A stretch of 64,000 bases of DNA from Solimonas flava DSM 18980 (GCF_000426685.1 NZ_AUFV01000011.1:1-64000); one strand, 5' to 3'. Shown: positions 1 through 9,330, counted from the first letter of the stretch. Made by a program: numbers and translations. Notes: a model not told the origin generated them from the letters alone.

Positions 1-186
1 AGCTTTGGTCTTGCGACATCATGCGGTATTACTCCAAGTTTCCCTGGGCTATCCCCCGCTCTGAGGCAGATTCCTATGTGTTCCTCACCCGTCCGCCGCT
101 AACAGTATTGCTACTGCCCGCGCGACTTGCATGTGTTAGGCATGCCGCCAGCGTTCAATCTGAGCCAGGATCAAACTCTCCACTTT
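1..186 (-). rRNA. rrs: 16S ribosomal RNA, 5' end (partial)
   Basis: The reverse complement carries the universal 27F site AGAGTTTGATCCTGGCTCAG (160-179), followed by the conserved GAACGCTGGCGGCATGCC and GACGGGTGAG segments. By homology to E. coli numbering the mature 5' end lies about 7 nt before the 27F site, near 186. Only the first ~186 nt are present because the window edge cuts the gene. It is transcribed leftward, away from tyrS. Confidence 0.97.
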
Positions 187-399
187 AAAGTGTAAAGCTT
201 AGATCCAAATTACGCCTCGACGTGGCTAAACGTCTTCAGCGTCGAAGAGTCATCTTCGTAACTCAATTAACTTGGCTACGTTGATACTCTCATGTCACGT
301 GGCTTCGCCACGCTCATGGGAGCACCCACACAAATCACTTGCTTGTTCTTAAAGATCTGGCCAACCCGGCGTCTCGTTACTGCGTCGCCGGTCAGCGGG
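187..399 (-). promoter_or_regulatory. rRNA leader with boxA-like antitermination site and processing hairpin
   Basis: On the minus strand the spacer between the rRNA promoter and 16S contains GATCTTTAAGAA (346-357), close to the boxA core CTCTTTAA. It is followed by GTGTGGGTGCTCC (319-331), a boxC-like stretch seen in many proteobacterial rrn leaders. A perfect hairpin CGTGGC-GAA-GCCACG lies at 298-312. These are the expected parts of a Nus-dependent antitermination and 16S-processing leader. The individual box assignments are by motif only. Confidence 0.7.
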
Positions 400-406
400 G
401 AGGCGA

Positions 407-434
407 ATAATAGGGTTTTTGGGGCGGCGCGCAA
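407..434 (-). promoter_or_regulatory. rRNA operon promoter (P1-like, stringent discriminator)
   Basis: Minus strand: TTGCGC (429-434), a 16-nt spacer, then TATTAT (407-412), followed at once by a CGCCTCCC discriminator. A GC-rich GCCTCCC-type discriminator directly after the -10 is typical of stringently controlled rRNA P1 promoters. An AT-rich stretch (about 450-485 on the plus strand) sits upstream where an UP element would be. The predicted start is near 399. Confidence 0.75.
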
Positions 435-669
435 CGACTTTTTGCGAGAGTTCATTCAATTAGATGATTTAAAACGTTTTTTTGTTTGCAGCGAAATCCA
501 CGCCGGAGTGAAATGCGCTGGAATCGTGCATTTTTTACGCAAATCATGGCTATTCTGTGACCACCCTGGGCGCAGCCGCCTGCTCAAGCCTCATCTGCAG
601 CCCCGCCTGCACTCCATCACTCGCGACGCGCCTTCATGCCGACGGCATAGCATCAAGGCCATGAATGCA
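435..669. other. Intergenic region upstream of the rRNA promoter
   Basis: This stretch has no credible gene. The part nearest the promoter (about 450-490 and 528-545) is markedly AT-rich for this genome and probably serves as UP element and Fis-type activation region for the rRNA operon. I see no defined Fis sites, repeats or second promoter that I would defend. Confidence 0.5.
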
Positions 670-698
670 CAAAGGGCGGGCCACAGGCCCGCCCTTTG
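670..698 (-). terminator. Terminator downstream of tyrS
   Basis: Perfect stem CAAAGGGCGGGCC / GGCCCGCCCTTTG with a 3-nt loop, 42 nt beyond the tyrS stop. It separates tyrS from the rRNA promoter. The T-run after the stem is short, so it is a strong hairpin but not a textbook U-tract. Confidence 0.75.
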
Positions 699-739
699 TC
701 AATTGCGACTTCCGCGCCCAGCCGGCGCAGTTCCCACCC

Positions 740-1945
740 TTAGGTTTCCGCCACCAGCTCAGCGCGCGCATAGCGGCGCGATCCCACCTGCAGAAGATAC
801 TGCTGCCCGGGGGCCAGCATGATCCCGCGATCCTCGATGCGCTGCTGATCGACGCGTACGGCACGCTGATCGACCATGCGATTGCCCTCCGCATTGCTGG
901 ATACCAGGCCAGCCTCTTTGAGCACGCGCGCGATTGGCATGCCCGCCACGGGCACGGCGATCCGGATCTGCGGAATGTCTTCTGGCAACGCCCCCTGAGA
1001 GAACTGGGCAATGAACGCCGCCTTGGCGGCGGCGCCCGCTTCGCCGCCATGGAACCGGGAGACGAGCTCGACTCCCAGCTCCATCTTGACGTCACGCGGA
1101 TTAGCGCCGTCGGCCACACTGATCCGCAGCCGCTGAATCTCAGCCAACGGGCGAAACGACAGCAGCTCGTAATAGCGCCACATCAGCGCGTCAGACACCG
1201 ACATGAGCTTGCCGAACATTTCGCCGGGCGCGTCGTTGACCCCGATATAGTTGCCGAGGCTCTTCGACATCTTCTGAACGCCGTCCAGCCCCTCGAGGAT
1301 CGGCACCGTCATGATGCACTGGGGGCGCTGGCCCGCCTGAGCCTGCAGGTGCCGCCCCATGAGCAGATTGAACTTCTGATCGGTGCCGCCGAGTTCCACA
1401 TCGGCTTTCAGCGCGACCGAATCGTAGCCCTGCAGCAGCGGATACAGGAACTCGTGGACCGCGATGGGCTGATTGCCGGCATAGCGCTTGGCGAAATCGT
1501 CGCGCTCCAGCATGCGGGCGACCGTGTACTGGGCCGCCAAGCGAATCATGCCCTCGGCGCCAAGCTTGTCCAACCAGCGAGAGTTGAACTCGATCGTGGT
1601 CCTTGCCGGGTCAAGGATCTTGAAGACCTGCTCCTTATACGTCTGAGCGTTCTCCTCGACCTGCTCCCGAGTCAGCGGCTTGCGCGTTTCGTTCTTCCCG
1701 GTGGGGTCGCCGATCATGCCGGTGAAGTCGCCAATCAGGAACACCGCTTCGTGCCCCTCCTCCTGAAAGGCACGCAATTTGTTAAGCAAAAGCGTATGGC
1801 CGAGGTGCAGATCCTTTGCGGTTGGATCGAAGCCCGCCTTGATTCGCAGGCGCCGACCTTCCTGCCGCGCCTTTTCGAGTCGGGCGCGGAATTCCTCGGC
1901 CGGAATGATTTCGTCCGTGCCGCGTTCGAGTTCAGTAAAGTCCAT
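740..1945 (-). CDS. tyrS: Tyrosine--tRNA ligase
   Basis: Class I aminoacyl-tRNA synthetase that charges tRNA-Tyr in the cytoplasm. The 401-residue protein has the HIGH-type motif as HLGH (47-50) and the KMSKS loop (225-229), with a C-terminal S4-like RNA-binding region ending about residue 395. The frame stays open for 89 codons upstream, but the family N-terminus starts at the ATG at 1945 (MDFTELERG), so the longer version is rejected. It is divergent from the M23 peptidase gene and ends before a strong hairpin and the rRNA promoter. The position beside an rRNA operon and anmK matches what I recall for Pseudomonas tyrZ. Confidence 0.97.
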   Translation of the reverse strand: MDFTELERGTDEIIPAEEFRARLEKARQEGRRLRIKAGFDPTAKDLHLGHTLLLNKLRAFQEEGHEAVFLIGDFTGMIGDPTGKNETRKPLTREQVEENAQTYKEQVFKILDPARTTIEFNSRWLDKLGAEGMIRLAAQYTVARMLERDDFAKRYAGNQPIAVHEFLYPLLQGYDSVALKADVELGGTDQKFNLLMGRHLQAQAGQRPQCIMTVPILEGLDGVQKMSKSLGNYIGVNDAPGEMFGKLMSVSDALMWRYYELLSFRPLAEIQRLRISVADGANPRDVKMELGVELVSRFHGGEAGAAAKAAFIAQFSQGALPEDIPQIRIAVPVAGMPIARVLKEAGLVSSNAEGNRMVDQRAVRVDQQRIEDRGIMLAPGQQYLLQVGSRRYARAELVAET

Positions 1946-2136
1946 GTCGTTTGAGCAGCGAGGGAACCAGGCGTGTTTGAGGTCATCCAACCCAGGCGTT
2001 TGGCTTGCAATGCCACGGAAACTGTGTTTCCTTACGGCCTCAAGCAGTAACCAGAACAAGCACGACGATATAGAAGCATTTCCAATGCCGGACCGTGCGG
2101 GACAGCGCGGCCTGATATCGTTTTCAGGTTGAGAAG

Positions 2137-3525
2137 ATGAAGATCGATTATAGCCCAGCCGAGCTGGCACCCCGCCGTTCGGCCCGTCGCTCCGTATGGC
2201 TTGCGACGGCATGCATCGGCGTGCTGTCCGCTGTTGCGATGCGCGAGGGTATCGCCACGCGCCATAGCGCGCTGCAGGACGCTGCCGGCGACGAAGTCGC
2301 GGCCGCCTTCACGCCTACCGCCGAGAATGCCTTCGACGGCGCCATCCAGTCGGCCACCGCGGACGCGCTGCAGGCGCCGGCGGCGAGCGAGTGGACGACC
2401 ATCGTCGTGCGCCGCGGCCAGACGTTGTCGGACATCTTCGCCAAGGAGGGGCTCGGCCTTTCCGAAGCGGTGGCGATCGTCGGCCTCGGCGGCGACGCGG
2501 CACGCCTGAAGAACTTGAAGACCGGCGACAAACTGAGCCTGCGCAAGACGGACGATGACCAGCTCGACGAGCTGAACTATGAGTTCGACGAAACACATAC
2601 GCTGCAGGTCCGTCGCAGCGACAGTGGCTATGATGCGCTGACCATCGAAGCGGAGATCGAGCATCGCCCGGCGCAGCTCACCGGCGTCATCACCAGCTCG
2701 CTGTTCGCCGCCGCGCAAAAAGCGGGCCTCTCGAACCGTCTCGTGATGGAGATCGCCGACATTTTCGGCTACGACATCGACTTCGCTCTCGACCTGCGCG
2801 ACGGCGATCGTTTCTCAGTGGTCTACGACCAGCTTTACAAGGACGGCAAGAAGCTGCGCGACGGCGACATCGTCGCGGCCGAATTCGTCAATCGTGGCCA
2901 GGCTTACCGCGCCATGCGATATGTCGACGCCGACGGCAACGCCACCTATTACACGCCGGAAGGCGAATCGTTTCGCAAGGCTTTCATCCGTACGCCGGTC
3001 GACTTCATTCGCATCAGTTCCGGTTTCACGACCGGCCGCCTGCATCCGATCCTGAACGTCATCCGCGCCCACAAGGGCGTCGACTACGCCGCCGCAATCG
3101 GGACCCCGGTCAAGGCCACCGGCGACGGCATCGTCGACTTCGTCGGCGTCAAGAGCGGCTACGGCAACGTCGTCACCATCCGCCACGGCGCCAAGTACAC
3201 GACCCTGTATGGACATCTGTCGCGCTTCCGCGCCGGCCTCAAGGTCGGCCAGCGGGTCCGCCAGGGCCAGCTGATTGCGTACGTCGGCATGACGGGCCTG
3301 GCGACCGGTCCGCATCTGCACTACGAATTCCGCGTCAACGGCGTCCACCAGAACCCGCTCACGGTCGCTCTGCCGCGCGCCAATCCGCTGCCGAAGAGCG
3401 TCGTGGCGCACTGGCGGATGGAGAACGCCACCGCGCTCGCGCAACTGGAGGCGCTCTCGAGCACGCGCACGGCCCAGCTCGACACGCCAGCCGCCTTGGT
3501 CCCGCCGCCCGCACTGCACAATTGA
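2137..3525 (+). CDS. M23 family peptidoglycan endopeptidase (OapA/LysM-like + LytM)
   Basis: Predicted periplasmic murein DD-endopeptidase of the MepM type, 462 residues. An N-terminal membrane anchor lies around residues 18-36. It is followed by an OapA/LysM-like domain (about 90-160, with [12 protein letters not shown]) and a C-terminal M23 domain that ends with the zinc-binding HLH pair (393-395, in GPHLHYEFR). The start is preceded by GAGAAG. It is followed 21 nt later by anmK, so endopeptidase and anhydro-MurNAc kinase are probably co-transcribed, linking wall cleavage with fragment recycling. The bactofilin gene is 1.5 kb away, and M23 enzymes are known bactofilin partners elsewhere. 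Function is assigned by family. Confidence 0.92.
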   Translation: MKIDYSPAELAPRRSARRSVWLATACIGVLSAVAMREGIATRHSALQDAAGDEVAAAFTPTAENAFDGAIQSATADALQAPAASEWTTIVVRRGQTLSDIFAKEGLGLSEAVAIVGLGGDAARLKNLKTGDKLSLRKTDDDQLDELNYEFDETHTLQVRRSDSGYDALTIEAEIEHRPAQLTGVITSSLFAAAQKAGLSNRLVMEIADIFGYDIDFALDLRDGDRFSVVYDQLYKDGKKLRDGDIVAAEFVNRGQAYRAMRYVDADGNATYYTPEGESFRKAFIRTPVDFIRISSGFTTGRLHPILNVIRAHKGVDYAAAIGTPVKATGDGIVDFVGVKSGYGNVVTIRHGAKYTTLYGHLSRFRAGLKVGQRVRQGQLIAYVGMTGLATGPHLHYEFRVNGVHQNPLTVALPRANPLPKSVVAHWRMENATALAQLEALSSTRTAQLDTPAALVPPPALHN

Positions 3526-3546
3526 AGCGCCGGAGCGCGTCCCGTC

Positions 3547-4659
3547 ATGGGGATATGCATCGGGCTGATATCGGGCACGAGCCTCGATGCCGTTGATGCG
3601 GCTGCCTGCGAATTCGCCGATGACGCCACCTGGCGGCGCCTGATCGCAACCCGGGCGCACCCTTATCCGGGCGCCCTGCGTGCAGAGCTGCTCGCGCTGC
3701 AGCGGCACCCCGACACGCCGATCACGCTGCGCGACCTCGCCCGCCTCGACGCTGCGATCGGTGATTGCTTCGCTGAAGCCGCCGCGACACTGATGCGCGA
3801 TCTGGGGCTCAACGGCGCAGAGGTCGTCGCGATCGGTTCGCACGGGCAAACCGTCTTCCACGATCCGCTGTCGCTGCACACGACGACGCAACTCGGCGAT
3901 CCGAACCGCATCGCCGCCCGGACGGGCGTACGCACCGTCGCAGACCTGCGCCGCGCCGACATGGCACATGGCGGGCACGGCGCTCCGCTGATGCCCGCCT
4001 TCCACCACGCGCTGTTTGCGGACGAGCGCACTCAAGTCGTCGCCAACATCGGCGGCATCGCCAACATCACGGTGCTGCCGGGCGCCGGCAGCGGCCACGT
4101 TTTCGGCTTCGACACGGGCCCCGGGAATGCGCTGCTCGACGATTGGGCGCAGCACCATCTCGGCTCGCCTTACGATCGCGACGGCGCCTGGGCCGCGAGC
4201 GGCACGCTCGACCCCGCCTTACTGCAGCGCGGTCTCGCCGACCCGTACTTCGGCTGGCCGGCACCGAAAAGCACGGGTCGCGATTACTTCAACCTCGACT
4301 GGCTGAATGCCCGCGACGCCGATCTCGCCGCCCGCGCCACGGCCGACGTGCAGCGAACGCTGCTCGAACTGACGGTGGAAAGCCTGGCCAGCGCCATCGA
4401 AACGCACGCGCCTTCGGCCGCGGGCCTGCTGGTCTGCGGAGGCGGAGCCCGCAATCGCTTCCTGATGGAGCGCCTGACGGCGCGCCTGCCGCGGCTGCAG
4501 GTGAGCGACACCGGCGCCCACGGACTGGATCCGGACTGGGTCGAGGCTGCCGGCTTCGCCTGGCTGGCGCAGCGCACCGTGCTCGGGCTCAGCGGCAATC
4601 TGCCCGCCGTCACCGGCGCGGCACGGCCGGTCGTGCTGGGCGGAATCTATCCCGCCTGA
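3547..4659 (+). CDS. anmK: Anhydro-N-acetylmuramic acid kinase
   Basis: Phosphorylates and opens 1,6-anhydro-MurNAc from murein turnover to MurNAc-6-phosphate in the cytoplasm, the entry step of peptidoglycan recycling. The 370-residue length is typical. The ASKHA nucleotide-binding signature GLISGTSLDAVDAA is at the N-terminus, with a Gly-rich phosphate loop (GGIANITVL) in the middle and a CGGGARN adenosine motif near the C-terminus. It lies 21 nt after the M23 peptidase gene in the same direction and converges on erpA. AmpD, which releases anhydro-MurNAc from muropeptides, is encoded about 9 kb away. Confidence 0.96.
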   Translation: MGICIGLISGTSLDAVDAAACEFADDATWRRLIATRAHPYPGALRAELLALQRHPDTPITLRDLARLDAAIGDCFAEAAATLMRDLGLNGAEVVAIGSHGQTVFHDPLSLHTTTQLGDPNRIAARTGVRTVADLRRADMAHGGHGAPLMPAFHHALFADERTQVVANIGGIANITVLPGAGSGHVFGFDTGPGNALLDDWAQHHLGSPYDRDGAWAASGTLDPALLQRGLADPYFGWPAPKSTGRDYFNLDWLNARDADLAARATADVQRTLLELTVESLASAIETHAPSAAGLLVCGGGARNRFLMERLTARLPRLQVSDTGAHGLDPDWVEAAGFAWLAQRTVLGLSGNLPAVTGAARPVVLGGIYPA

Positions 4660-4698
4660 AAGCAGGCGCCGGCGAGCGCGGCGCCCGGGGGGCGGAGT

Positions 4699-5058
4699 TC
4701 AAACGGAGAACGAATTCCCGCAACCACAGGTGGTAGACGCGTTCGGATTGCGAATCACAAACTGGGCGCCTTCCACGCTCTCCTTGTAGTCGATCTCGGC
4801 CCCGACGAGGTATTGCACGCTCATCGGATCAACGAGCAGGGTCACCCCGTTGCGGACCACGACAGTGTCGTCGTCCTCGCGGTTCTTCTCGAACTTGAAC
4901 CCGTACTGAAAACCGGAGCAGCCACCGCCGGTGACGAACACCCGCAGCATCTGCGCCGGGTCATCTTCCTCATTCAGCAGCTCGCGGACCTTGTCCGCGG
5001 CGGCGGCCGTGAAAACGACCGACGCTTCGTCGGCGATTGCTTCTGCTGCTTCTGCCAT
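4699..5058 (-). CDS. erpA: Iron-sulfur cluster insertion protein ErpA
   Basis: A-type Fe-S carrier that delivers clusters to apo-proteins, notably isoprenoid-pathway enzymes. The 119-residue protein has the three conserved cysteines: Cys47 in GGCSGF, and Cys111 and Cys113 in CGCGNSF. It is the last gene of the argC-DUF6776-bactofilin-erpA run and starts 17 nt after the bactofilin stop. The N-terminal ~10 residues are alanine-rich and poorly conserved. ErpA is preferred over IscA because of its C-terminus and the conserved neighbourhood. Confidence 0.94.
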   Translation of the reverse strand: MAEAAEAIADEASVVFTAAAADKVRELLNEEDDPAQMLRVFVTGGGCSGFQYGFKFEKNREDDDTVVVRNGVTLLVDPMSVQYLVGAEIDYKESVEGAQFVIRNPNASTTCGCGNSFSV

Positions 5059-5075
5059 GACCGATACCGCCCGCT

Positions 5076-5546
5076 TTACGCGTTGTTGACCAAGCCCTTG
5101 AATCGGCGCGCCTCGCTGAGCTCGTCGACCGTCGCGTCCTGCCCTTCGCCGGTGACGGCGATGTCCAGCTTCTGGGTCGTCTCGTGCACGAGCTGGCCGT
5201 TGACCTGGGCGCCGCCTTCCATCTCGATGATCTTGTAGTACACGTTGCCGGTCACGCGCGCCTTGGCGGCCAGCGTGATCTTCTCGGACGCGTAGACATC
5301 GCCGCTCACCGAGCCGTTCAGCATGATATTGGGGACACGAACGTCGCCTTCAATGGCACCGCTTTCACTGACGGACAAGGCCGATGCCTTGTCACCGCCG
5401 GACAGCACCTTGCCCTTGACCTTGCCATCGATGTGCAGACCGCCGCTGAAGCGGATGTCGCCGAGGATCTCGGTCTGACGGCCGATCAGGGTATCCACAC
5501 CGGTGGCCGTCGTCGCGCCCTTGGCGCCGCTATTCCCGAACTTCAT
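5076..5546 (-). CDS. Bactofilin (polymer-forming cytoskeletal protein)
   Basis: Bactofilins form nucleotide-independent right-handed beta-helical filaments, usually at the membrane, that scaffold cell-wall enzymes. The 156-residue protein shows the typical six-residue periodicity of hydrophobic and glycine residues from about residue 20 to 125 ([21 protein letters not shown] is the first rungs), with short disordered tails. Its start lies inside the end of the upstream DUF6776 gene (17-nt overlap), suggesting translational coupling. Which wall enzyme it positions is not shown by sequence. The M23 endopeptidase across anmK is the obvious candidate. Confidence 0.93.
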   Translation of the reverse strand: MKFGNSGAKGATTATGVDTLIGRQTEILGDIRFSGGLHIDGKVKGKVLSGGDKASALSVSESGAIEGDVRVPNIMLNGSVSGDVYASEKITLAAKARVTGNVYYKIIEMEGGAQVNGQLVHETTQKLDIAVTGEGQDATVDELSEARRFKGLVNNA

Positions 5547-6300
5547 GAAGATCCTCCCCGTTGTCCATCACGCGCTGCCAGTCAAAGCCTTCCTCGGTTT
5601 GCGGCGCGCCGTCGCTGGACGGAACCAGGGTCACCAGCATCCGACTCGGCACGAAGCCGGCCGGCAACTGAAACTCGCCACTGAACTCTTCGAAGTACTT
5701 CAGTGAAAATAGCAGATTTTGCGCCAGCTCCGGCGCAAGATCGTTCAGCAGCAGCTTGCGCTCGACACCGCTGGCGCGGCCGGCGATCGACAGCTGGATT
5801 CGACCGCCGATCCGCTTTTCATGCCGGACCGACTGGATCAGCGTCAGAAAGAAGCGGTAGCGGCCCGGGCGCCCGGAGACTTCGCTCAGCTTCAGCTCCT
5901 GCACGCGCACACCGGCGCGCGCCTGATCGGGCGCCGCGATGCCGCGGTAGAACGCCACCTGCTCGCGCAGTTCGGAGGCTTCCGCCTGCAGATCGGTCAG
6001 CGACTTGCGCACAGCATCGCAGGCCTGCGAATCGATTTCCGTGGACCGCTGCGCGTACACCACCTGCTGCTGCAGCTGCGCGATCTCGGTGCGCGCCGCG
6101 CGCAGATCGCGCGTCAGCTGGCGACGCTCGGCACGCAACTGCTCCGCCTCGGTCTGCGTCCGCTCGAAATCGCTGACGGTGGTCGCACGCGCATAGCTAT
6201 ACAGGGCCCAGGCACATAGCGCGAGGGCGCCGGTACAGCCAGCGATCAAGGCCGGCCGCAGCCACGGCCGATGTCGGCGGATGATGATCTTGTGCTGCAC
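5530..6300 (-). CDS. DUF6776-type membrane-anchored coiled-coil protein
   Basis: Conserved hypothetical protein of 256 residues. A short basic cytoplasmic tail (about 1-15) is followed by one membrane helix (16-35) and a heptad-rich coiled coil (about 40-115, rich in E/R/L/Q). A globular C-terminal part (about 125-235) looks beta-rich. It resembles the DUF6776 family that sits between argC and bactofilin in many gammaproteobacteria. It begins 16 nt after argC and overlaps the bactofilin start, so the two products are probably made together. A role as bactofilin membrane partner is inference. No enzymatic motif is visible. Confidence 0.8.
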   Translation of the reverse strand: MQHKIIIRRHRPWLRPALIAGCTGALALCAWALYSYARATTVSDFERTQTEAEQLRAERRQLTRDLRAARTEIAQLQQQVVYAQRSTEIDSQACDAVRKSLTDLQAEASELREQVAFYRGIAAPDQARAGVRVQELKLSEVSGRPGRYRFFLTLIQSVRHEKRIGGRIQLSIAGRASGVERKLLLNDLAPELAQNLLFSLKYFEEFSGEFQLPAGFVPSRMLVTLVPSSDGAPQTEEGFDWQRVMDNGEDLHEVRE

Positions 6301-6316
6301 GTCGGCGCGCCCGCGT

Positions 6317-7348
6317 TCAGGGCGTCAGCGGCGGCGCCTGCAAACCCAAGCGTTCGTCGAGCCCGAACATCAGATTGAAGTTCTGCACGGCCTGCCCGGA
6401 TGCGCCCTTGACCAGATTGTCGATCACCGACAGCACGATCACCGTTCTACGGTCCGGCGCCAGATGCACGGCAACGCGGCAGGTATTCGCCCCGCGCACG
6501 CCGCGCGTTTCAGGGTGATCCCCGGCCGGCGCCACGTCGACGAAGGGCTCGCCTGCGTAGCGGTCCTCATAGAGCCGCTGCAGGTCGAGATCGTGCCGCT
6601 TGAGGCGCGCATACAGCGTGGCGTGAATGCCGCGCACCAGCGGCAGCAGATGCGGCACGAAATTCAGACCGACCGGATGCCGGGCGATGTCGGCCACGCC
6701 CTGCAGGATTTCCGGCAGGTGGCGGTGCCCCGGCACGCCATAGGCCTTGAACGAATCCGAGGCCTCGCAGAACAGCGAGCCGATCTTGGCTTCGCGACCG
6801 GCACCGCTGACGCCGGACTTGCAGTCGGCGATCACCCCGTCGAGTTCGATGGCGCCGGCCTCGAGCAGCGGCAGCAGACCGAGCTGCACGGACGTCGGAT
6901 AGCAGCCGGGGTTGGCGACGACGCGTGCCTTGCGGATCGCTTCGCGATGCACTTCCGGCAAACCATAGACCGCCTCGGCCAACAGGTCCGGCGCCGTGTG
7001 CTCGAGCTTGTACCAGTCCTTGAACACGGCCGGATCACGCAGACGAAAGTCCGCCGACAGATCGATGACACGCACCCCGCGCGCGACCAGATCGGGCGCC
7101 ATCTGCATCGCCGTGCCGTGCGGCGTGGCGAAGAAGACGGCGTCGCAGTTCGCCAGCGCGGCCGGATCGGGCGCGGTGAACACCAGATCGCAGTGGCCGC
7201 GCAGGTGCGGGAACAGGGCGTCGGCGCGCTGCCCGTCCTCCTTGCGCGAGGTCAGCATGACGACCTCGGCCTGCGGGTGCTGCGCGAACAGGCGCAACAG
7301 CTCGGCTCCGGTGTAACCCGTGCCGCCGACGATACCGACCTTGATCAT
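6317..7348 (-). CDS. argC: N-acetyl-gamma-glutamyl-phosphate reductase
   Basis: NADPH-dependent reduction of N-acetylglutamyl phosphate to the semialdehyde in arginine biosynthesis. The protein has 343 residues from the ATG at 7348, an N-terminal Rossmann motif [12 protein letters not shown] (5-16) and the catalytic cysteine Cys149 in NPGCYPT. The frame extends 19 codons further upstream, but that part is not conserved. A TATTAT -10 element on the minus strand at 7381-7386 would give a leader of about 30 nt. It heads the argC-DUF6776-bactofilin-erpA run and is divergent from hemJ. Confidence 0.96.
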   Translation of the reverse strand: MIKVGIVGGTGYTGAELLRLFAQHPQAEVVMLTSRKEDGQRADALFPHLRGHCDLVFTAPDPAALANCDAVFFATPHGTAMQMAPDLVARGVRVIDLSADFRLRDPAVFKDWYKLEHTAPDLLAEAVYGLPEVHREAIRKARVVANPGCYPTSVQLGLLPLLEAGAIELDGVIADCKSGVSGAGREAKIGSLFCEASDSFKAYGVPGHRHLPEILQGVADIARHPVGLNFVPHLLPLVRGIHATLYARLKRHDLDLQRLYEDRYAGEPFVDVAPAGDHPETRGVRGANTCRVAVHLAPDRRTVIVLSVIDNLVKGASGQAVQNFNLMFGLDERLGLQAPPLTP

Positions 7349-7424
7349 GGACGTTTGCCCTGAAATCACTGGGGCCGGCGATAATAGACGATCAGACCCG
7401 CCCACATCGTTTCAGGATCGCGCC

Positions 7425-7847
7425 ATGTACCTGTGGCTCAAAGCCTTTCATATCTTTTTCGTGGTGGCCTGGTTTGCCGGCCTGTTCTACCTGCCGCGGC
7501 TGTTCGTCTATCACGTCGACGCCCGCGAACCCGGCACCCATGAACGGTTCTGCGTCATGGAGCGCCGCCTCTACGTGATGACCACGATCGGCATGATCGG
7601 CACCTGGCTGCTCGGCATCGCCCTGCTGCTGAACGGCCCCGAGATCTACCTCAAGGCGGGTTGGCTGCACGCCAAGCTCACGCTCGTGCTGGCGTTGTCG
7701 GGCTACCACGGCTGGCTGAAGACGCAGCTGCGCGCGTTCGCCCAGCAGCGCAGCACGCGCTCCGCCAAGTTCTACCGGGCGATGAACGAGGTGCCGACGA
7801 TCCTGCTGCTCGCGGTCCTCATCCTGGTCGTCGTCAAACCGTTCTGA
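7425..7847 (+). CDS. hemJ: Protoporphyrinogen IX oxidase HemJ
   Basis: Membrane protein of the HemJ family (formerly UPF0093/CopD-like) that oxidises protoporphyrinogen IX to protoporphyrin IX in haem synthesis. The 140-residue protein starts at the ATG at 7425 (MYLWLKAFHI) with an AGGA ribosome site nearby. The longer open frame overlaps the divergent argC start and is rejected. Four hydrophobic helices are visible (about 3-22, 52-72, 80-98, 122-138), with the conserved His near residue 8. It ends before a strong bidirectional terminator. Confidence 0.92.
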   Translation: MYLWLKAFHIFFVVAWFAGLFYLPRLFVYHVDAREPGTHERFCVMERRLYVMTTIGMIGTWLLGIALLLNGPEIYLKAGWLHAKLTLVLALSGYHGWLKTQLRAFAQQRSTRSAKFYRAMNEVPTILLLAVLILVVVKPF

Positions 7848-7865
7848 ATCTCCGGCTCGGAAATG

Positions 7866-7895
7866 CGAAAAGCCCCGCGTTTGCGGGGCTTTTCG
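7866..7895. terminator. Bidirectional intrinsic terminator between hemJ and bfr
   Basis: Perfect 13-bp stem CGAAAAGCCCCGC / GCGGGGCTTTTCG with a GTTT loop. The T/A runs on both sides make it work in either direction. It lies between two convergent genes (hemJ plus, bfr minus). Confidence 0.92.
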
Positions 7896-7912
7896 GGTCC
7901 GGATCACGACGC

Positions 7913-8398
7913 TCAGGACGAAGAGCCGACTTCGCCAACACCGAGCTGCAAGTAATTCTGCAGGCCGATCTTGTCGATCAGCCCCAGCTGCTCCTCGATC
8001 CAGTCGATGTGCTCTTCCTCGCTGGTCTGGATCGCCACGAACAGCTCGCGCGTCACGTAGTCGCCGACCTTCTCGCAATAGGCGATCGCATCCTTGTAGA
8101 GCGGATGCGCCTCGCGCTCGCGCTTCAAGTCGCACTCCAGCAGTTCCTTGACGTCTTCGCCGATGTATAGCTTGCCGAGGTCCTGAAGGTTCGGCAGCCC
8201 CTCGAGAAACAGGATGCGCGCGACGAGCTTGTCGGCATGCTTCATCTCGTCGATCGATTCGTCGTACTCGTGCTTCTCGAGCCGCTTGAAGCCCCAGTTG
8301 CCCAGCATGCGCGCATGCAGGAAGTATTGATTGATCGCAGTCAGCTCGTTCTTGAGGCCGAGATTGAGATATTCGATGACCTTGGGGTCGCCGCGCAT
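7913..8398 (-). CDS. bfr: Bacterioferritin
   Basis: Haem-containing ferritin cage subunit that oxidises and stores iron. The 161-residue protein is the usual length. The haem-ligand methionine Met52 is present, and the di-iron ferroxidase ligands begin with Glu18 and the Glu51/His54 pair. The ATG at 8398 ([10 protein letters not shown]) matches the family start; 81 upstream in-frame codons are rejected. A TATACT-type -10 at 8431-8436 (minus) suggests its own promoter with a ~25-nt leader. The bacterioferritin-associated ferredoxin gene lies 115 nt upstream in the same direction. Confidence 0.96.
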   Translation of the reverse strand: MRGDPKVIEYLNLGLKNELTAINQYFLHARMLGNWGFKRLEKHEYDESIDEMKHADKLVARILFLEGLPNLQDLGKLYIGEDVKELLECDLKREREAHPLYKDAIAYCEKVGDYVTRELFVAIQTSEEEHIDWIEEQLGLIDKIGLQNYLQLGVGEVGSSS

Positions 8399-8487
8399 GG
8401 CCAAAGCTCCGTCCTGATGTTTTGGCGGCCAGTATAGGGACGCGCGATGCAGGCGTGCGAAACGCCGAAACGAGCAAGAAGGTTTTC

Positions 8488-8508
8488 GATTCGCGCTGGG
8501 CGCGAATC
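8488..8508. terminator. Hairpin between bfd and bfr
   Basis: Perfect 9-bp stem GATTCGCGC / GCGCGAATC with a 3-nt loop, just past the bfd stop. No T-run follows on the minus strand, so it may be an attenuating or stabilising hairpin rather than a full terminator. Confidence 0.45.
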
Positions 8509-8513
8509 CCGTT

Positions 8514-8738
8514 TCAGGCGCCGAGCAGTGCCGGGCCCAGAGCGGACAGCGGAATAGCCGTCTGCTGCTGCTCACGCAGCGTCTCGCCGAGCAACTCGCG
8601 CGCCTGCGGCACGCACTTGCCGCAACAGGTACCGACACCATGCGCCCGCGCCAGCTCGCGCAGGCTGGTCACACCGTCCTGGCGGACGGCGCGCCGGATC
8701 GCGCGATCGGAGACGGCCTTGCAGACGCAGATGTACAT
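8514..8738 (-). CDS. bfd: Bacterioferritin-associated ferredoxin
   Basis: Small [2Fe-2S] protein that reduces the haem of bacterioferritin so that stored iron can be released. The 74-residue protein starts [11 protein letters not shown], with Cys4 and Cys6. The second cysteine pair lies in GTCCGKC, matching the CxC...CxxC pattern of the BFD fold. The start at 8738 is chosen over 61 unsupported upstream codons, which would run through the Fur-like box. It is encoded just before bfr, as the functional partnership predicts. Confidence 0.94.
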   Translation of the reverse strand: MYICVCKAVSDRAIRRAVRQDGVTSLRELARAHGVGTCCGKCVPQARELLGETLREQQQTAIPLSALGPALLGA

Positions 8739-8752
8739 GGCCGCATCGTGCT

Positions 8753-8771
8753 GCAAATGAGAATCCGTGTC
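8753..8771 (-). promoter_or_regulatory. Fur-box-like operator upstream of bfd
   Basis: The 19 nt GCAAATGAGAATCCGTGTC match the Fur consensus GATAATGATAATCATTATC at 13 of 19 positions, including the AAATGAGAAT core that is typical of real sites. It lies 15-33 nt before the bfd start codon, where a repressor would block transcription when iron is plentiful. Iron-repressed bfd is established in other proteobacteria. Confidence 0.65.
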
Positions 8772-8820
8772 AACTGCTTCGGAATCTCGTTTCGCAACAA
8801 GATCCTGACCCGCGCCGCAC

Positions 8821-9330
8821 TCAGCCCAAGACTTCGTCGCCACTCGCCAATCGCGCAGGTCCGCGGAGCAGCGGAGCCAGCTCGCGCAGCGCGCAGTGGT
8901 AGACCTCTCTTTTGAATTCAACGACTTCGTCTAGCGGCAGCCAGTAATCGACCCAGCGCCAGCCGTCGAATTCAGGCTTGTGGCTGGTGTCGAGGCGTAC
9001 GGCGGCATCGGTGGCCGTGAGGCGCAGCGCGAACCATTTCTGCTTCTGGCCGATGCAGACCCGCCCGCGCGAACGGCGCAGATACCGGCTCGGCAGCCGG
9101 TAGCGCAACCAGCCCGACGTGACACCGAGGATCTGGACGTCGGCGCGCGTCAGGCCCAGCTCTTCGCCGAGTTCGCGGAACAGGGCCTGTTCGGGACGCT
9201 CGCCACGCTGAATCCCGCCCTGCGGAAACTGCCAGGCGTCCTGACCGATGCGCTTGGCCCACAAAAGCTTGCCCTCGGCATTGCACAGGACAATGCCGAC
9301 ATTCGGCCTAAATCCATCTGCATCAATCAC
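8821..9330 (-). CDS. rppH: RNA pyrophosphohydrolase RppH
   Basis: Nudix hydrolase that removes pyrophosphate from the 5' end of mRNAs, licensing RNase E decay. The 169-residue protein has a full Nudix box (about 38-60) with the Gly-Gly, Arg-Glu and Glu-Glu residues. The family start '[12 protein letters not shown]' corresponds here to a GTG codon at 9330; the 53 upstream codons are not conserved. It is divergent from the HAD phosphatase gene. No clear Shine-Dalgarno precedes the GTG. Confidence 0.93.
   Translation of the reverse strand: MIDADGFRPNVGIVLCNAEGKLLWAKRIGQDAWQFPQGGIQRGERPEQALFRELGEELGLTRADVQILGVTSGWLRYRLPSRYLRRSRGRVCIGQKQKWFALRLTATDAAVRLDTSHKPEFDGWRWVDYWLPLDEVVEFKREVYHCALRELAPLLRGPARLASGDEVLG

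Noticed and set aside
1946-2212. N-terminal extension of tyrS by 89 codons
   Set aside because: It is not conserved in TyrRS and runs across the divergent start region of the M23 gene. The ATG at 1945 fits the family.
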